DNA of 64,000 bases. Source: Laspinema sp. D2d (GTDB lineage: Bacteria; Cyanobacteriota; Cyanobacteriia; Cyanobacteriales; Laspinemataceae). The position numbers were made by a program, and so were the translations under genes. The notes below the pieces were generated by a model that did no database searches, was not told the origin of the DNA, and saw only the letters and a program-made list of their open reading frames with translations. Shown here in pieces: positions 7,914-16,418 of the stretch; positions within the stretch are counted from its first letter, which is position 1, and every line of letters begins with the position of its first letter. The DNA is taken from contig NZ_JAMXFC010000013.1 in NCBI RefSeq assembly GCF_025370755.1, forward strand, positions 91,844 to 155,843, written 5' to 3'.

Positions 7914-10544
7914 TTACTGCAACCCGTCTTTTAACTCGGATTTAGCTGTCTCTAACGCCTGTTGTAACTGGTTCGGGTCTCGTCCCCCTGCTTGTGCCAG
8001 GTTCGGACGTCCCCCGCCACCGCCACCGCAAATTTTGGCGATCGCACCAATAAATTTACCCGCTTGCAATCCTTTGGCATTCACTTCTTTGCTAAAGGCA
8101 GCCACTAAACTGACTTTATCTGAACTGGGAACTGAACCCAAAACAACCGCCCCATTTCCGAGTTTTTGTAGTAACCGTTCGGCGGCAGTTTTCAAGGATT
8201 CTGCATCCACTTCACCGAGATTAGCAACAATGAGTTTAAACTCCCCAATAGATTCAGCATCCGCGAGTAATTGGTCTGATTTAACAATAGCCAATTCAGC
8301 TTTCAGGCTGTCTAATTGTTTTTGGGTCGCTTTCAATTCCGCTTGAATACTCTCGATGCGATCGCAGATTTCTTCGGGTTTGACTTTAAACCGATCGCTC
8401 AATTCCCGAACCACGCGATCGCGCACTTCCAAATAGTCCAAAATCGCCGGTCCTGCTACTGCTTCAATCCGCCGGACCCCGGAGGCAACCCCGGATTCAG
8501 AAACAATCTTAAACGCGCCAATTTCAGCGGTATTACTCACATGAGTTCCCCCGCACAATTCCATTGAAACGCCAGGAAAATCAATGACTCGCACTTCATC
8601 GGCATATTTTTCTCCAAACATGGCGATTGCACCTTTTGCCTTCGCTTCCGTCAATCCCATCGTCTCAATTTGGGCTTGATGCGCTTCCGCAATCCAGGTA
8701 TTCACTCGGTCCTCAACTTGTTTCAACTCATCAGGAGTTAGGGCACGAGGACAGTTGAAATCAAAGCGCAAACGGTCAAAATCGACCAAAGAACCTGCCT
8801 GAGAAATTCCCTCATCCACCAACAGTTTTAATGCTGCTTGGAGCAAGTGAGTTGCGGTATGATTAGCTTGCGCCCGACGACGACAAGCGCGGTCAATTTG
8901 GGCAGTAATGCGATCGCCTACCGCGATGCTTCCCCGTTCAATCCGTCCGAAATGCACAAAGAAATCTGATTCTTTTTTGACCTCTTCAATCCGAACTAAG
9001 CTATCTTGACCCGAGAGAAATCCCTGATCGCCTATTTGTCCACCGGATTCAGCATAGAACGGCGTTTTATCTAAGACAATTTGAACGCGATCGCCTGATG
9101 TCGCCGACTCAACGGAGTTACCTCCCATCAAAATTACCGTCACTTCTGAGGTGGTTACGGGTTCAGAATAGCCTAAAAATTCAGTCCCGCGAATATGTTC
9201 AGCGAGTTTATCTAAACTGCCTTGAACCGTGAGGTCAATGGTTTCATGGGCCGCTTGCGATCGCACCCGTTGTTCTTCCATTGCTGCCTCAAATCCAGGC
9301 AATTCTACCGTCATTCCCCGTTCTTCGGCAATTTCTTGAGTCAATTCTAACGGGAAACCATAAGTATCATAAAGGATAAACGCATCCCGTCCCGGAATTT
9401 CTTTGGGGTTTTTCTCCATCAGTTCTGCTAACAGTTTCTCACCCCGTTCCAGGGTTTCTAAAAACCGAGTTTCCTCCCGTTGCAGTTCCGCCTTCAGACT
9501 CGCCTCGCGATCGCGTAGATTAGGATAGGCCCCTTCTCCCAAGGCGATCGCTGCTTCTGCCACCTCGGGAGTAAATACCCCTTGAATCCCGATTAATCGT
9601 CCATGACGCACCACCCGACGAATTAACCGGCGCAGAATATACCCTCTGCCAATATTAGAGGCGGTAATCCCATCCGCAATCATCTGGACCACCGCGCGAG
9701 AATGGTCCCCAATTACTTTCAGCGAAACTTTGGTTTTTTCGTCTGCCGTAGCGTAATCAATTCCGGCAATATCTGCCGCTTTTTTGACAATCGGAAAAAT
9801 CAAGTCCGTTTCATAATTGTTGGGAACCTTTTGGAGGATTTGCGCCATCCGTTCCAACCCTAATCCCGTGTCAATATTCTTTTTTGCCAACGGGGTAAGA
9901 TTGCCTTCAGCGTCCCGGTTATACTGCATGAAAACCAGGTTATAGAATTCGATGAAGCGGGTATCATCTTCTAAATCAAGGTTGTCATCCCCGAGTTCGG
10001 GATGAAAATCATAGTACAATTCTGAACAAGGACCACAGGGACCCGTAGGACCGGAGGCCCAGAAATTATCCGCTTCATCCATGCGCTTAATGCGATGGGG
10101 GGGAATGCCGATTTTGTCCCGCCAGATATTGAACGCTTCGTCATCTTCGCGGAAGACACTGACAACAATGCGATCGCTGGGAAGTCCATAGACTTCGGTG
10201 GAGAGTTCCCAGGCATAAGCGATCGCCTGTTCTTTGAAGTAATCCCCAAAGCTAAAATTGCCCAACATCTCAAAAAAAGTATGATGGCGGGCGGTGCGTC
10301 CCACATTTTCGATATCATTGGTGCGGATGCACTTTTGAGACGTAGTGGCACGTGGAAATTCCGGAGTGCGCTGTCCGAGAAAAATGGGTTTAAACGGCAG
10401 CATCCCGGCGATTGTGAGTAAAACCGTAGGGTCTTCTGGGACTAAAGAGGCACTCGGTAGGATTTGATGACCCCTAGCGGCATAGAAATTGAGAAACTTT
10501 TCGCGGATTTGGTTACCGGAGAGGGATTCAGGAACAGCAGGCAT
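7914..10544 (-). CDS. alaS: Alanine--tRNA ligase
   Basis: 876 residues, full length. The N-terminal aminoacylation core starts at [24 protein letters not shown] and includes [14 protein letters not shown] and [17 protein letters not shown]. The editing domain carries the zinc/catalytic motifs HTATH and CGGTH. The C-terminal Ala domain ends with the Gly-rich [16 protein letters not shown]. It charges tRNA-Ala and clears mischarged Ser/Gly. The gene stands alone on the minus strand with its own terminator. Confidence 0.97.
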   Translation of the reverse strand: MPAVPESLSGNQIREKFLNFYAARGHQILPSASLVPEDPTVLLTIAGMLPFKPIFLGQRTPEFPRATTSQKCIRTNDIENVGRTARHHTFFEMLGNFSFGDYFKEQAIAYAWELSTEVYGLPSDRIVVSVFREDDEAFNIWRDKIGIPPHRIKRMDEADNFWASGPTGPCGPCSELYYDFHPELGDDNLDLEDDTRFIEFYNLVFMQYNRDAEGNLTPLAKKNIDTGLGLERMAQILQKVPNNYETDLIFPIVKKAADIAGIDYATADEKTKVSLKVIGDHSRAVVQMIADGITASNIGRGYILRRLIRRVVRHGRLIGIQGVFTPEVAEAAIALGEGAYPNLRDREASLKAELQREETRFLETLERGEKLLAELMEKNPKEIPGRDAFILYDTYGFPLELTQEIAEERGMTVELPGFEAAMEEQRVRSQAAHETIDLTVQGSLDKLAEHIRGTEFLGYSEPVTTSEVTVILMGGNSVESATSGDRVQIVLDKTPFYAESGGQIGDQGFLSGQDSLVRIEEVKKESDFFVHFGRIERGSIAVGDRITAQIDRACRRRAQANHTATHLLQAALKLLVDEGISQAGSLVDFDRLRFDFNCPRALTPDELKQVEDRVNTWIAEAHQAQIETMGLTEAKAKGAIAMFGEKYADEVRVIDFPGVSMELCGGTHVSNTAEIGAFKIVSESGVASGVRRIEAVAGPAILDYLEVRDRVVRELSDRFKVKPEEICDRIESIQAELKATQKQLDSLKAELAIVKSDQLLADAESIGEFKLIVANLGEVDAESLKTAAERLLQKLGNGAVVLGSVPSSDKVSLVAAFSKEVNAKGLQAGKFIGAIAKICGGGGGGRPNLAQAGGRDPNQLQQALETAKSELKDGLQ

Positions 10545-10749
10545 GAGTTAGTTAACGAGTTTCATTGAGTGAACAGGTATTCTATTGTCGCATTCGTTGA
10601 GAGGCGATCGCTACCTCCGTCCCTGGAACAGCGATCAGCAAAGGTTAGGGTCCCTGAATCCTTGGGACTAATTGGCGATCGTACAGCATTACCTCTCCAT
10701 ATCTTTTCTCAGGGGTCAAAACATCACTCCTAAACAATTCCCCAACCTG

Positions 10750-10778
10750 AAAAAACCCAGTAGGTGATCTACTGGGTT
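10750..10778 (-). terminator. Rho-independent terminator
   Basis: CCCAGTAG (10756-10763) and CTACTGGG (10769-10776) form a perfect stem around a 5-base loop, with extra A/T pairs outside. On the minus strand it is followed by six T. It lies 30 bases after the stop of the 88-aa gene. Confidence 0.85.
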
Positions 10779-10806
10779 TCACTATTCCACTCAAAATTGA
10801 TATTCA

Positions 10807-11073
10807 TTAACTAGCAACAGAGTCTGTTCTCATCTCCTGGGAACTGGGTTGTGTAAATGCTTCAGTAGAACAGTCATCTCTTCTCCCGCTACCCCGAGGA
10901 ATCGTACATTTTTTCTCATCCGGATTTTGTTGAGTGACTGAATCAACAGTATGGGTATGATTTGAACTGATAAATTCCGTGGTCTTACTGAGATTGTCTT
11001 TAACTTGAGGCACCCCAATTACCGTACCAAAAACTAAACCAAAAAAGACGAAAAATGTTAATTGTTTAAGCAT
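10807..11073 (-). CDS. Small secreted or membrane-anchored protein of unknown function
   Basis: 88 residues. The N-terminus MLKQLTFFVFFGLVFGTVIGV is a signal peptide or membrane anchor. The rest is hydrophilic with two Cys (KKCTIPRGSGRRDDCS) that could form a disulfide, and it ends Ser/Thr-rich. I do not recognise a family. The gene is supported by the signal peptide, an AT-rich promoter-like upstream region and a clean terminator just downstream. Confidence 0.55.
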   Translation of the reverse strand: MLKQLTFFVFFGLVFGTVIGVPQVKDNLSKTTEFISSNHTHTVDSVTQQNPDEKKCTIPRGSGRRDDCSTEAFTQPSSQEMRTDSVAS

Positions 11074-11084
11074 AGAACTGGTAG

Positions 11085-11608
11085 AGGTAAATTGGTCATC
11101 CCCTCCTACAAGAATGCTTAAAAAATTCAGGAGTATTTTATAAAATTACCTAATTTATTATTTTTACGTTATACTAGACTTAATAAAAACAAAGGTCAAA
11201 TAGAAAATCCGGTGAATTTTGAAAACTTTTTTAATCCGCAAGACAATCTCAGAAATATCCCTTCCTTATACCCGCAGTCGAAAGGGTAAAATCCCCTCTT
11301 CAGGGAGATTTCGCTAGACCAGGAGGGCTGCTTGGCCCCGTTTAAGACTGAATGAGACTCGTGATAGACTGAGTAAGAACAACAGACAGACTGTAGAGAT
11401 TGTTTCGTTGTTCCATTCAGCAACGCGGCCATAAAGAGTGCAGCACAGTCAGGAAATCCGAAGAGTCTATGGTATTAGTTTGTATTATTTTTGACAGAGT
11501 AACCGGGCTTTTCACCTACACCAACACAAACATCACTCTTTGTTTCTGTTAAGACGACCAAGCTTGTTCAATTTTATGAACCGCTGGACTTTATTCAAAA
11601 ATTTTGCT
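11085..11608. other. Intergenic region with structured GC block; 78-aa ORF (11196-11432, minus) doubtful
   Basis: A minus-strand ORF of 78 codons exists, but its composition (Ser/Cys-rich, no domain) and the RNA-like hairpins inside argue against coding. The 70 bases at 11278-11345 are much more GC-rich than the flanks and contain a CCCT-GAAG-AGGG hairpin on the minus strand. The stretch 11433-11608 shows no gene. This may be a remnant of a mobile element end or an unrecognised structured RNA. Confidence 0.35.
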
Positions 11609-12694
11609 TTATTCAGTTACTTCCAGAAAATCGGAATTTAGAGAATTAAAAGATAGCTGAATAGGTTCCTCAAACTTAAGACATTTTTTTGAGGGCGATC
11701 GCGCCCTATTTCTCAAATATGCCTTAACCCTAACTGCTAACGACTTGGCTAAAACGGGGGGAACGGCATTGCCAATTTGTTTACACTGACTGTCTTCGTT
11801 GCCATAAAATTCAAACCAATCCGGGAAACTTTGCAGGCGTGCACCTTCACGAACCGTTAACCGTCGTCTCCGTCCTTCCGGTAAGCGAATTCTTAACATA
11901 TCTCCCGTTGCTGCACTCAAATTCCGACAGGTTACAGTTCGAGAGGGTCGATCTAAATGTAAATCTCTAGGGTTGACACATTTAGACGCTTTTTCATATT
12001 TTCTAATATATTCATCCATACTAGGAGTTAGAAATTTGGAGTTGGGTGGTGCCATCAATGCCAGTTCTCCGAGGGCTTCTCCAGCGGTGTAAGGATGATA
12101 GTGATGAGTTTTTTTGGGCCATTCCCATGCGCCTTTATGGGCGATACAAAATAATCGCTGTCGGCGTTGAGGAACACCATAATCACTTGCGGTAAGAATT
12201 TCCCATTCTATGATGTAATCTAAGGCTTTTAAGCTGTTGATAATTTCTTCAAAATAGGCTTTATTGCGAAATCGCATTCCGGGCACGTTTTCAAAGATGG
12301 CGATCGCCGGTTGATGGCGTTCTACCGCATTGATAAAAATCGGAAATCCATCTCGACTGTCTTTGACTCCCTGCTGATTTCCCCCAACACTAAAAGGTTG
12401 GCAAGGAGGACCCCCAATAATGATCGATGCGCCTTGAACTAATTCACTTTCAGGGGTTAATAGAACCTTATGGCAAAGAGAATTGAGATTTTTCCGATAA
12501 GTCATACAGGCGTCGGAGTCCATTTCATATCCAATGGTTCTAAATCCGACCGCTTCAAATCCTAATGCAAATCCCCCACAACCGGAAAATAGGTCAATCA
12601 CCAAGGGTTTATCGGTGCGATCCGAAATGGGTTTAAGTTCAGTATTCAGAAACTCAAGATAAGGGATTTTTTCAGGGGGGTGTTCAGGAGTCAT
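11609..12694 (-). CDS. dcm: DNA (cytosine-5-)-methyltransferase, orphan
   Basis: 361 residues with the C5-methyltransferase motifs in order: I DLFSGCGGFALGFE, IV GGPPCQPFS with the catalytic Cys, VI FENVPGM, VIII GVPQRRQRLF, then a variable target-recognition region (about 205-265), IX RPSRTVTCRNLSAATGDM and X QIGNAVPPVLA. It transfers methyl from SAM to cytosine C5. The start codon directly follows the hepT stop (TAAATG), so it is the last gene of the mntA-hepT operon. No restriction endonuclease gene is visible nearby. The recognition sequence cannot be deduced. Confidence 0.93.
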   Translation of the reverse strand: MTPEHPPEKIPYLEFLNTELKPISDRTDKPLVIDLFSGCGGFALGFEAVGFRTIGYEMDSDACMTYRKNLNSLCHKVLLTPESELVQGASIIIGGPPCQPFSVGGNQQGVKDSRDGFPIFINAVERHQPAIAIFENVPGMRFRNKAYFEEIINSLKALDYIIEWEILTASDYGVPQRRQRLFCIAHKGAWEWPKKTHHYHPYTAGEALGELALMAPPNSKFLTPSMDEYIRKYEKASKCVNPRDLHLDRPSRTVTCRNLSAATGDMLRIRLPEGRRRRLTVREGARLQSFPDWFEFYGNEDSQCKQIGNAVPPVLAKSLAVRVKAYLRNRARSPSKKCLKFEEPIQLSFNSLNSDFLEVTE

Positions 12695-13039
12695 TTACGG
12701 TTCTGGAGGCTTAATCACTAAAGGTTTAAGTTGTACGAGAAGTTGAGGAATTTCGCCATGGATTACGTCCCAAACAATATCGAGGTCAACTTGATCGTAT
12801 TCATGAACAATCACATCACGCATCCCAGCTAAGTTTCGCCAAGGGATTTCTGGGTGTTGTTGACGAAATTCCATTGAAAGGCGCTTTGTGGCTTCTCCAA
12901 TGATTGTAATCTGATAGAGAATCGCTGAAACCTTTTCATCATTAGTGATCAGTTCAGTTGGCTCAATACCATTGGCATAGCGGAGGATACGCTTAGCGGC
13001 ATTTTCAATATCAATTAGGGATTCTAGATCTTGTGGCAT
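12695..13039 (-). CDS. hepT: HepT-like ribonuclease toxin (DUF86)
   Basis: 114 residues from the ATG at 13039 (MPQDLESLIDIENAAKRIL). A longer frame up to 13090 exists but overlaps mntA by 80 bases instead of 29. The conserved R-x4-H-x-Y motif RDVIVHEY is intact, with the upstream helix ITIIGEATKRLS typical of HEPN/HepT proteins. In characterised MntA/HepT pairs HepT is an RNA-cleaving toxin neutralised through AMPylation of the Tyr by MntA. The gene overlaps mntA at its start and abuts dcm at its end. Confidence 0.88.
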   Translation of the reverse strand: MPQDLESLIDIENAAKRILRYANGIEPTELITNDEKVSAILYQITIIGEATKRLSMEFRQQHPEIPWRNLAGMRDVIVHEYDQVDLDIVWDVIHGEIPQLLVQLKPLVIKPPEP

Positions 13040-13367
13040 AGATAACTTGTGCAGATTCCAGTATCTGTTGACGGCGTAGCCAGTTTTCACTTTTGGCGAT
13101 CGCAGGTTTTACAATTAAGTCAACTTCCCGGCCAAAAAGGGTTTCTAACTCCTGACGCATTTGGATTGTTTCGGCTAAACCCCGCCGAAATTGCGGGTCA
13201 AACGTGACCAGCACATCAATGTCACTATCGGGGCGAAAATCATCGCGCAAGACGGAGCCAAATAGAGCAAATTCTGTGATGTGCCAGCGTTGGCAAAACG
13301 CTTGAATTTGGGCGAAGGGCAGTTCGATATTGTGGTTAATTGCGTTCATAGTTAACAGCGAAATCAT
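13011..13367 (-). CDS. mntA: MntA-like minimal nucleotidyltransferase antitoxin
   Basis: 118 residues. It carries the G-S-x10-D-x-D nucleotidyltransferase motif (GSVLRDDFRPDSDIDVLV, about 38-55) of the MNT family, preceded by the helix QIQAFCQRWHITEFALF. Known MntA proteins add AMP to HepT and so silence it. I keep the start at 13367 because its ATG overlaps the TGA of the upstream 51-codon gene (ATGA), a classic translational-coupling junction. Met7 (13349) is the alternative. Confidence 0.88.
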   Translation of the reverse strand: MISLLTMNAINHNIELPFAQIQAFCQRWHITEFALFGSVLRDDFRPDSDIDVLVTFDPQFRRGLAETIQMRQELETLFGREVDLIVKPAIAKSENWLRRQQILESAQVIYATRSRIPN

Positions 13368-13519
13368 GTGATTGGGTTCGTTTCTAGTGATGGCGAAGTG
13401 CTATCGATGTCTTCTAAAACAATGACGCGGATGATTTTACCTTCCCACTGGTGGGGGTATTTCGACGGAAGGCTAATGGTTCCGTTTTGGAGAATGGTTT
13501 TAAATTCAAACGCTTGCAT
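13364..13519 (-). CDS. Small 51-aa protein, first gene of the mntA-hepT-dcm operon
   Basis: Short frame beginning MQAFEFKTILQNGTISLPSK and ending ETNPIT. The pattern F-E-x-x-x-x-x-N-G-x-I-x-x-P-x-x-Y followed by KIIRVIVLED resembles short cyanobacterial AbrB-like or antitoxin-type proteins that precede toxin genes. This is a family resemblance only. Its stop TGA overlaps the mntA start by 4 bases (ATGA), which strongly supports that it is translated. It could be an extra antitoxin or a DNA-binding autoregulator of the operon. Confidence 0.7.
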   Translation of the reverse strand: MQAFEFKTILQNGTISLPSKYPHQWEGKIIRVIVLEDIDSTSPSLETNPIT

Positions 13520-13624
13520 GGGTTAGCGGGAGTAAGGGGGTATTTTTATTATACTCAACTATGCCCCAAATCCAAGCCACTGAGGGGAACGGTGAAAGGG
13601 ATTAGATTGCTCAGGACAAAAAAT

Positions 13625-13677
13625 CGGGTTTCTGTAAAAATTTTATAAATTTGCCAAATTTTCTCTGAAGAAACCCG
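13625..13677. repeat. Inverted repeat of the dispersed CGGGTTTCT / AGAAACCCG family
   Basis: CGGGTTTCT (13625-13633) is the reverse complement of AGAAACCCG (13669-13677), separated by 35 AT-rich bases. The same arms form the metK terminator at 41031-41062, so this is a dispersed element reused as 3'-end signal. Confidence 0.5.
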
Positions 13678-13753
13678 GTTTATAATCTATGAATTTATGG
13701 CCTAAAATGCCTGTTTCAATTATTGCTAATTCTCCTGATAATTAACCCTCAGT

Positions 13754-15043
13754 TTATCTCGCTCTCCCCCAAGGAATGGTTGGGTCTGCGGCGAGTTCTA
13801 CGGCGACGGAAAAGGCTCCGTAGCGGTTGAGGTGACTGGGGTCGGCAAAGTAATTATCCTGGGTGGGCCAGAGTTGCCCGAGGTCGCGGAAAATAAAGCC
13901 TCGTTGAGTCGCCATGCGTTGCATTTGAGTTCGGAATTGTTGTTCGGAGGAACTTCTCACGGCGTCGAGGTAATCGCTATTTAAGGGGAGATTAACGACG
14001 ACTAAGGGGATTTGTTTGCTGTTGGTAAATTGCGCGATCGCCTCTAATGCTCGGGTTTGTTCCCCTTGCAAGCTAAATGCTGCATAATCTCCATCATATT
14101 GCCCCGATACTCGCGGATGTTTCTGATAGTAGGTCTCGGGATTATAGCGATCGCTCACGGGAACGAACCCCGTGGGTTGCATTTGGTTCGGGGTCTGCTG
14201 GGCAGTCAGGGCTTCTATGGTCGGCAGGGGGGGTCTCCCAGTTCCAGGAGTGGGGGTGCTGGGTCTGGGGTTGTTCCGACGGTCTCCGGGGTCCCCCCGT
14301 CGGATCCACATCGCCTGTTGTGCCTCGTCATTGTATGTGGCGGCAATTTCTTCTCTGACCTGACTAAACCAGACATTCATCGCTTGATAGGTTGTGGCAA
14401 GGGCTTCTCGGGGGTCATCATTGGTGGTGAGTGGGGGGGGCGGGTCTATTTTCGGAAAGGCCCCCGGGACCGCACTTTGCCGCCTTCTTGTCGGTCCGGT
14501 TCTGGTGGGGGTGGATGAACCTTGGGTTTGTAGAGGACGCACGCCACTGGAGAGGAGGCGATACCCTTCGGATTCCAGGATTGCTTGATAGGTGCGATCG
14601 GGACGACCATTATTAAAAGCTCTCACGCCATCGGCCCAAATAATCAGTTTGGGGAGTTGATCCGGGGTCAAAATTCTCCGTAATAGGAGATCAATGACTT
14701 GGGCCGTGGCTCCATTGATGCTAAAGTTATAAATTCTCAGTCCCGGATGTCCATAATGGGCTAAGGCGAGTTCTAAGGCGAGGGGGTCTACGCCTTGTAG
14801 GGCGCGGGAACTGCCGACGATTAAGATATCTGGAGGTCCGGATTGGTTCAACTGTTGCTGATAGCGGATCAGTTGTTCGTCGAGTCGCTGACTGTTAAAG
14901 GAGGGGAAGGGTTGGGACTGGGATCTTCGGGCGTTGACGACCCCCTGAGCGATCGCTGGATGAATCCACAGGGTTTGAGTTACTGCTGGGAGTGCGATCG
15001 CCAGGGATAACAGTCTCAAAGTCACAAACGCGAGTCTTTTCAT
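13754..15043 (-). CDS. SGNH-hydrolase-like secreted protein (DUF1574 type)
   Basis: 429 residues with an N-terminal signal peptide (about 1-33, ending AIAQG). Block I is DILIVGSSRALQGVDP (Ser near 78), block III-like is NFSINGAT, and the C-terminal DPSHLNRYGA carries the Asp-x-x-His pair. These fit an SGNH/GDSL-like esterase or acyltransferase fold, similar to DUF1574 proteins that act on cell-surface polysaccharides. A long Pro/Thr/Arg-rich insert (about 170-285, including SSTPTRTGPTRRRQ) is low complexity and unusually GC-rich. Substrate unknown. Confidence 0.75.
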   Translation of the reverse strand: MKRLAFVTLRLLSLAIALPAVTQTLWIHPAIAQGVVNARRSQSQPFPSFNSQRLDEQLIRYQQQLNQSGPPDILIVGSSRALQGVDPLALELALAHYGHPGLRIYNFSINGATAQVIDLLLRRILTPDQLPKLIIWADGVRAFNNGRPDRTYQAILESEGYRLLSSGVRPLQTQGSSTPTRTGPTRRRQSAVPGAFPKIDPPPPLTTNDDPREALATTYQAMNVWFSQVREEIAATYNDEAQQAMWIRRGDPGDRRNNPRPSTPTPGTGRPPLPTIEALTAQQTPNQMQPTGFVPVSDRYNPETYYQKHPRVSGQYDGDYAAFSLQGEQTRALEAIAQFTNSKQIPLVVVNLPLNSDYLDAVRSSSEQQFRTQMQRMATQRGFIFRDLGQLWPTQDNYFADPSHLNRYGAFSVAVELAADPTIPWGRAR

Positions 15044-15386
15044 ATAACTAATTTGTTATCGGGTCAAGTCATTACGTGGAACAAGGCCATCTTCTTGAAC
15101 AGTTTAGCCAGTTATCGTTCCTAGCTTGGGTGCCTCGGACGGTTCTTTGATGAGTTTAGGTTTCCGGGTCTATTGAGCGATCGCCCTTCTCCAGCTTCGG
15201 CTACGATCCGGGACATCATTTTAGCTCAAATCATGCGTTGATACGGTTACAATTCATGCCCAACCCCAGTCACCGGAAGCCATTGCGGAAATGGAGTAGA
15301 ATCAGATAATTCCCGGATTCCAGATGACGCAGGAGGGGGACTCGGGTTGGATGTAGCCCCGAAAATCGCGACTCCAAAAGCCGGGT
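15044..15386. other. Upstream region of the SGNH gene, no gene seen
   Basis: 343 bases with no ORF or RNA that I can support. It separates the leftward SGNH gene from the rightward RNA-like array and must hold the SGNH promoter. Confidence 0.5.
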
Positions 15387-15608
15387 AAAAAAAATTTGGA
15401 AAGTTTTGCAAATCTTCACAAGATTTTCACAGCTCTCCATTATCTTGATAATCAGCTAAGGTTCCAAACCTGTTCGTAACTTCTTTCAAAGCCCCTTTAA
15501 AAACCACTGGCTGTATTGATGCCTTTTACAATCGTTTCTTGTATAAGGACTCAGCCAGTTTATAAAAATAACCCATAACCAGACCCAATTGGGTCTGGTT
15601 ATATTTTT
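15387..15608 (+). ncRNA. Candidate small RNA, copy 1 of a three-copy tandem family
   Basis: The unit starts with an A/T-run, then the conserved block AATCTTCAcaAGATtTTCACA (15411-15431), then a U/A-rich leader. Stem ACTGGCTG (15506-15513)/CAGCCAGT (15552-15559) closes a 38-base loop containing GATGCCT. A terminator hairpin with a 10-bp perfect stem plus AATT loop region (15577-15600) is followed by ATATTTTT. The order and spacing match copies 2 and 3, while the stem sequences differ but still pair. The exact 5' end is not determined. A second hairpin AGAGCTAA/TTAGCTCT follows at 15609-15626. Confidence 0.6.
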
Positions 15609-15682
15609 AGAGCTAATTTTAGCTCTGGGGTACTGGATCCGGGGGAAAGGAGAGGCCCTGGGATCACGGACTCATACCCCTC

Positions 15683-15901
15683 AAAAAATTTTTAGAAAAA
15701 TTTTCCAATCTTCATAAGATATTCACATTCTTTCATTATCTTAATAAGCAATAAAGGTTTTAACTTCTTTTTAACTCATTTCAAAGCTCTTTTAAACTTC
15801 ACTTGCTGACACTTAGTTGTTGCCTTGCCCTCTACCATTGAATAATCGTCAGCGGGTCTATAAAATTAGCCCAGATCCCTCGGGGTCTGGGCCTATTATT
15901 T
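15683..15901 (+). ncRNA. Candidate small RNA, copy 2 of the tandem family
   Basis: Conserved block AATCTTCATAAGATATTCAC (15707-15727) stands about 94 bases before a 10-bp stem ACTTGCTGAC (15801-15810)/GTCAGCGGGT (15848-15857, two G-U pairs) that closes a 37-base loop containing GTTGCCT. The terminator GCCCAGA/TCTGGGC (15869-15892) is followed by a T-rich stretch. No ORF of note. This copy has the clearest 11-base repeats in its leader (15759-15799). Confidence 0.6.
15759..15799 (+). promoter_or_regulatory. Four 11-base-spaced repeats resembling a Pho-box-type operator
   Basis: TTTAACTT (15759), TTTAACTC (15770), TCAAAGCT (15781) and TTAAACTT (15792) recur every 11 bases. The cyanobacterial SphR (PhoB-type) consensus is Py-TTAA-Py-Py-(T/A) in tandem with 3-base gaps; the first repeat matches fully and the second at 7 of 8. 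Copy 1 keeps weaker versions at 15475, 15486 and 15497. The repeats lie close to the stem, so they may equally be part of the RNA leader. Confidence 0.35.
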
Positions 15902-16189
15902 GGGTGGAGTCTCCAAGTATTGGATCCGAAATCTGCTCCCTTTTGGGAGGGAACCTTTTAGGTTAGGGAACTCTACAAAATAAAATCTTCTATCAGAGAT
16001 CCCCCCAACCCCCCGGGAGATCCCCCTCCCGTCCCCCTTCTTAAGGGGGAAGCCAGAGGAATAAATATTTAGTTCCAGGGGGGCTTGAATAATTCGGCAT
16101 TACTTCTAATGCAGAAGTTTTTTTATGGAAATCCCTTACCAGAATTACCAAGATAGGCAGGGACTAACCTCGGGAGGGCCAAAGTCCCT
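15902..16189. other. Spacer between RNA copies 2 and 3 with a C-rich dispersed element
   Basis: No gene seen. It includes CCCCC-rich segments and CCCCCTT-CTTAAG-GGGGAAG around 16033-16051, a type of dispersed element common in filamentous cyanobacterial intergenic DNA. Confidence 0.4.
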
Positions 16190-16408
16190 AAAAAAATTTT
16201 TTGAAGTTAGGAAAATCTTCATCAGATATTCACATTGGTTGCTTATCTTTAAAACCAGCAACGGTTATCCCTTTTTTTGACGGTTTTCAATAAAGTTTTA
16301 AAAACCGCTAACTGACTCCCGATGCCTAAAGCCCTCGATTGTTTTTTAATAGCCGTCAGTTAGCTTATAAAAGAAGCCCAGACCCTTAAAAGTCTGGGCT
16401 TCTGATTT
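16190..16408 (+). ncRNA. Candidate small RNA, copy 3 of the tandem family
   Basis: Conserved block AATCTTCATCAGATATTCAC (16214-16234) stands 93 bases before a perfect 10-bp stem GCTAACTGAC (16307-16316)/GTCAGTTAGC (16355-16364) that closes a 38-base loop with GATGCCT. The terminator GAAGCCCAGAC (16373-16383)/GTCTGGGCTTC (16392-16402) ends 16 bases before the stop of the opposing fructosamine kinase gene, so its hairpin may end transcription from both sides. Confidence 0.6.
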
Positions 16409-16418
16409 GGGGGATACG

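Noticed and set aside
11609..12694. Dcm as the methylase of the HIP1 core CGATCG
   Set aside because: Its motif I region (DLFSGCGGFALGFE) differs from the HIP1-type enzyme as I remember it, and the recognition domain cannot be decoded by eye.
14057..14616. Several plus-strand ORFs of 60-153 codons
   Set aside because: They lie antisense to the low-complexity, GC-rich insert of the SGNH gene, whose repeated Pro/Thr/Arg codons open the other frames.
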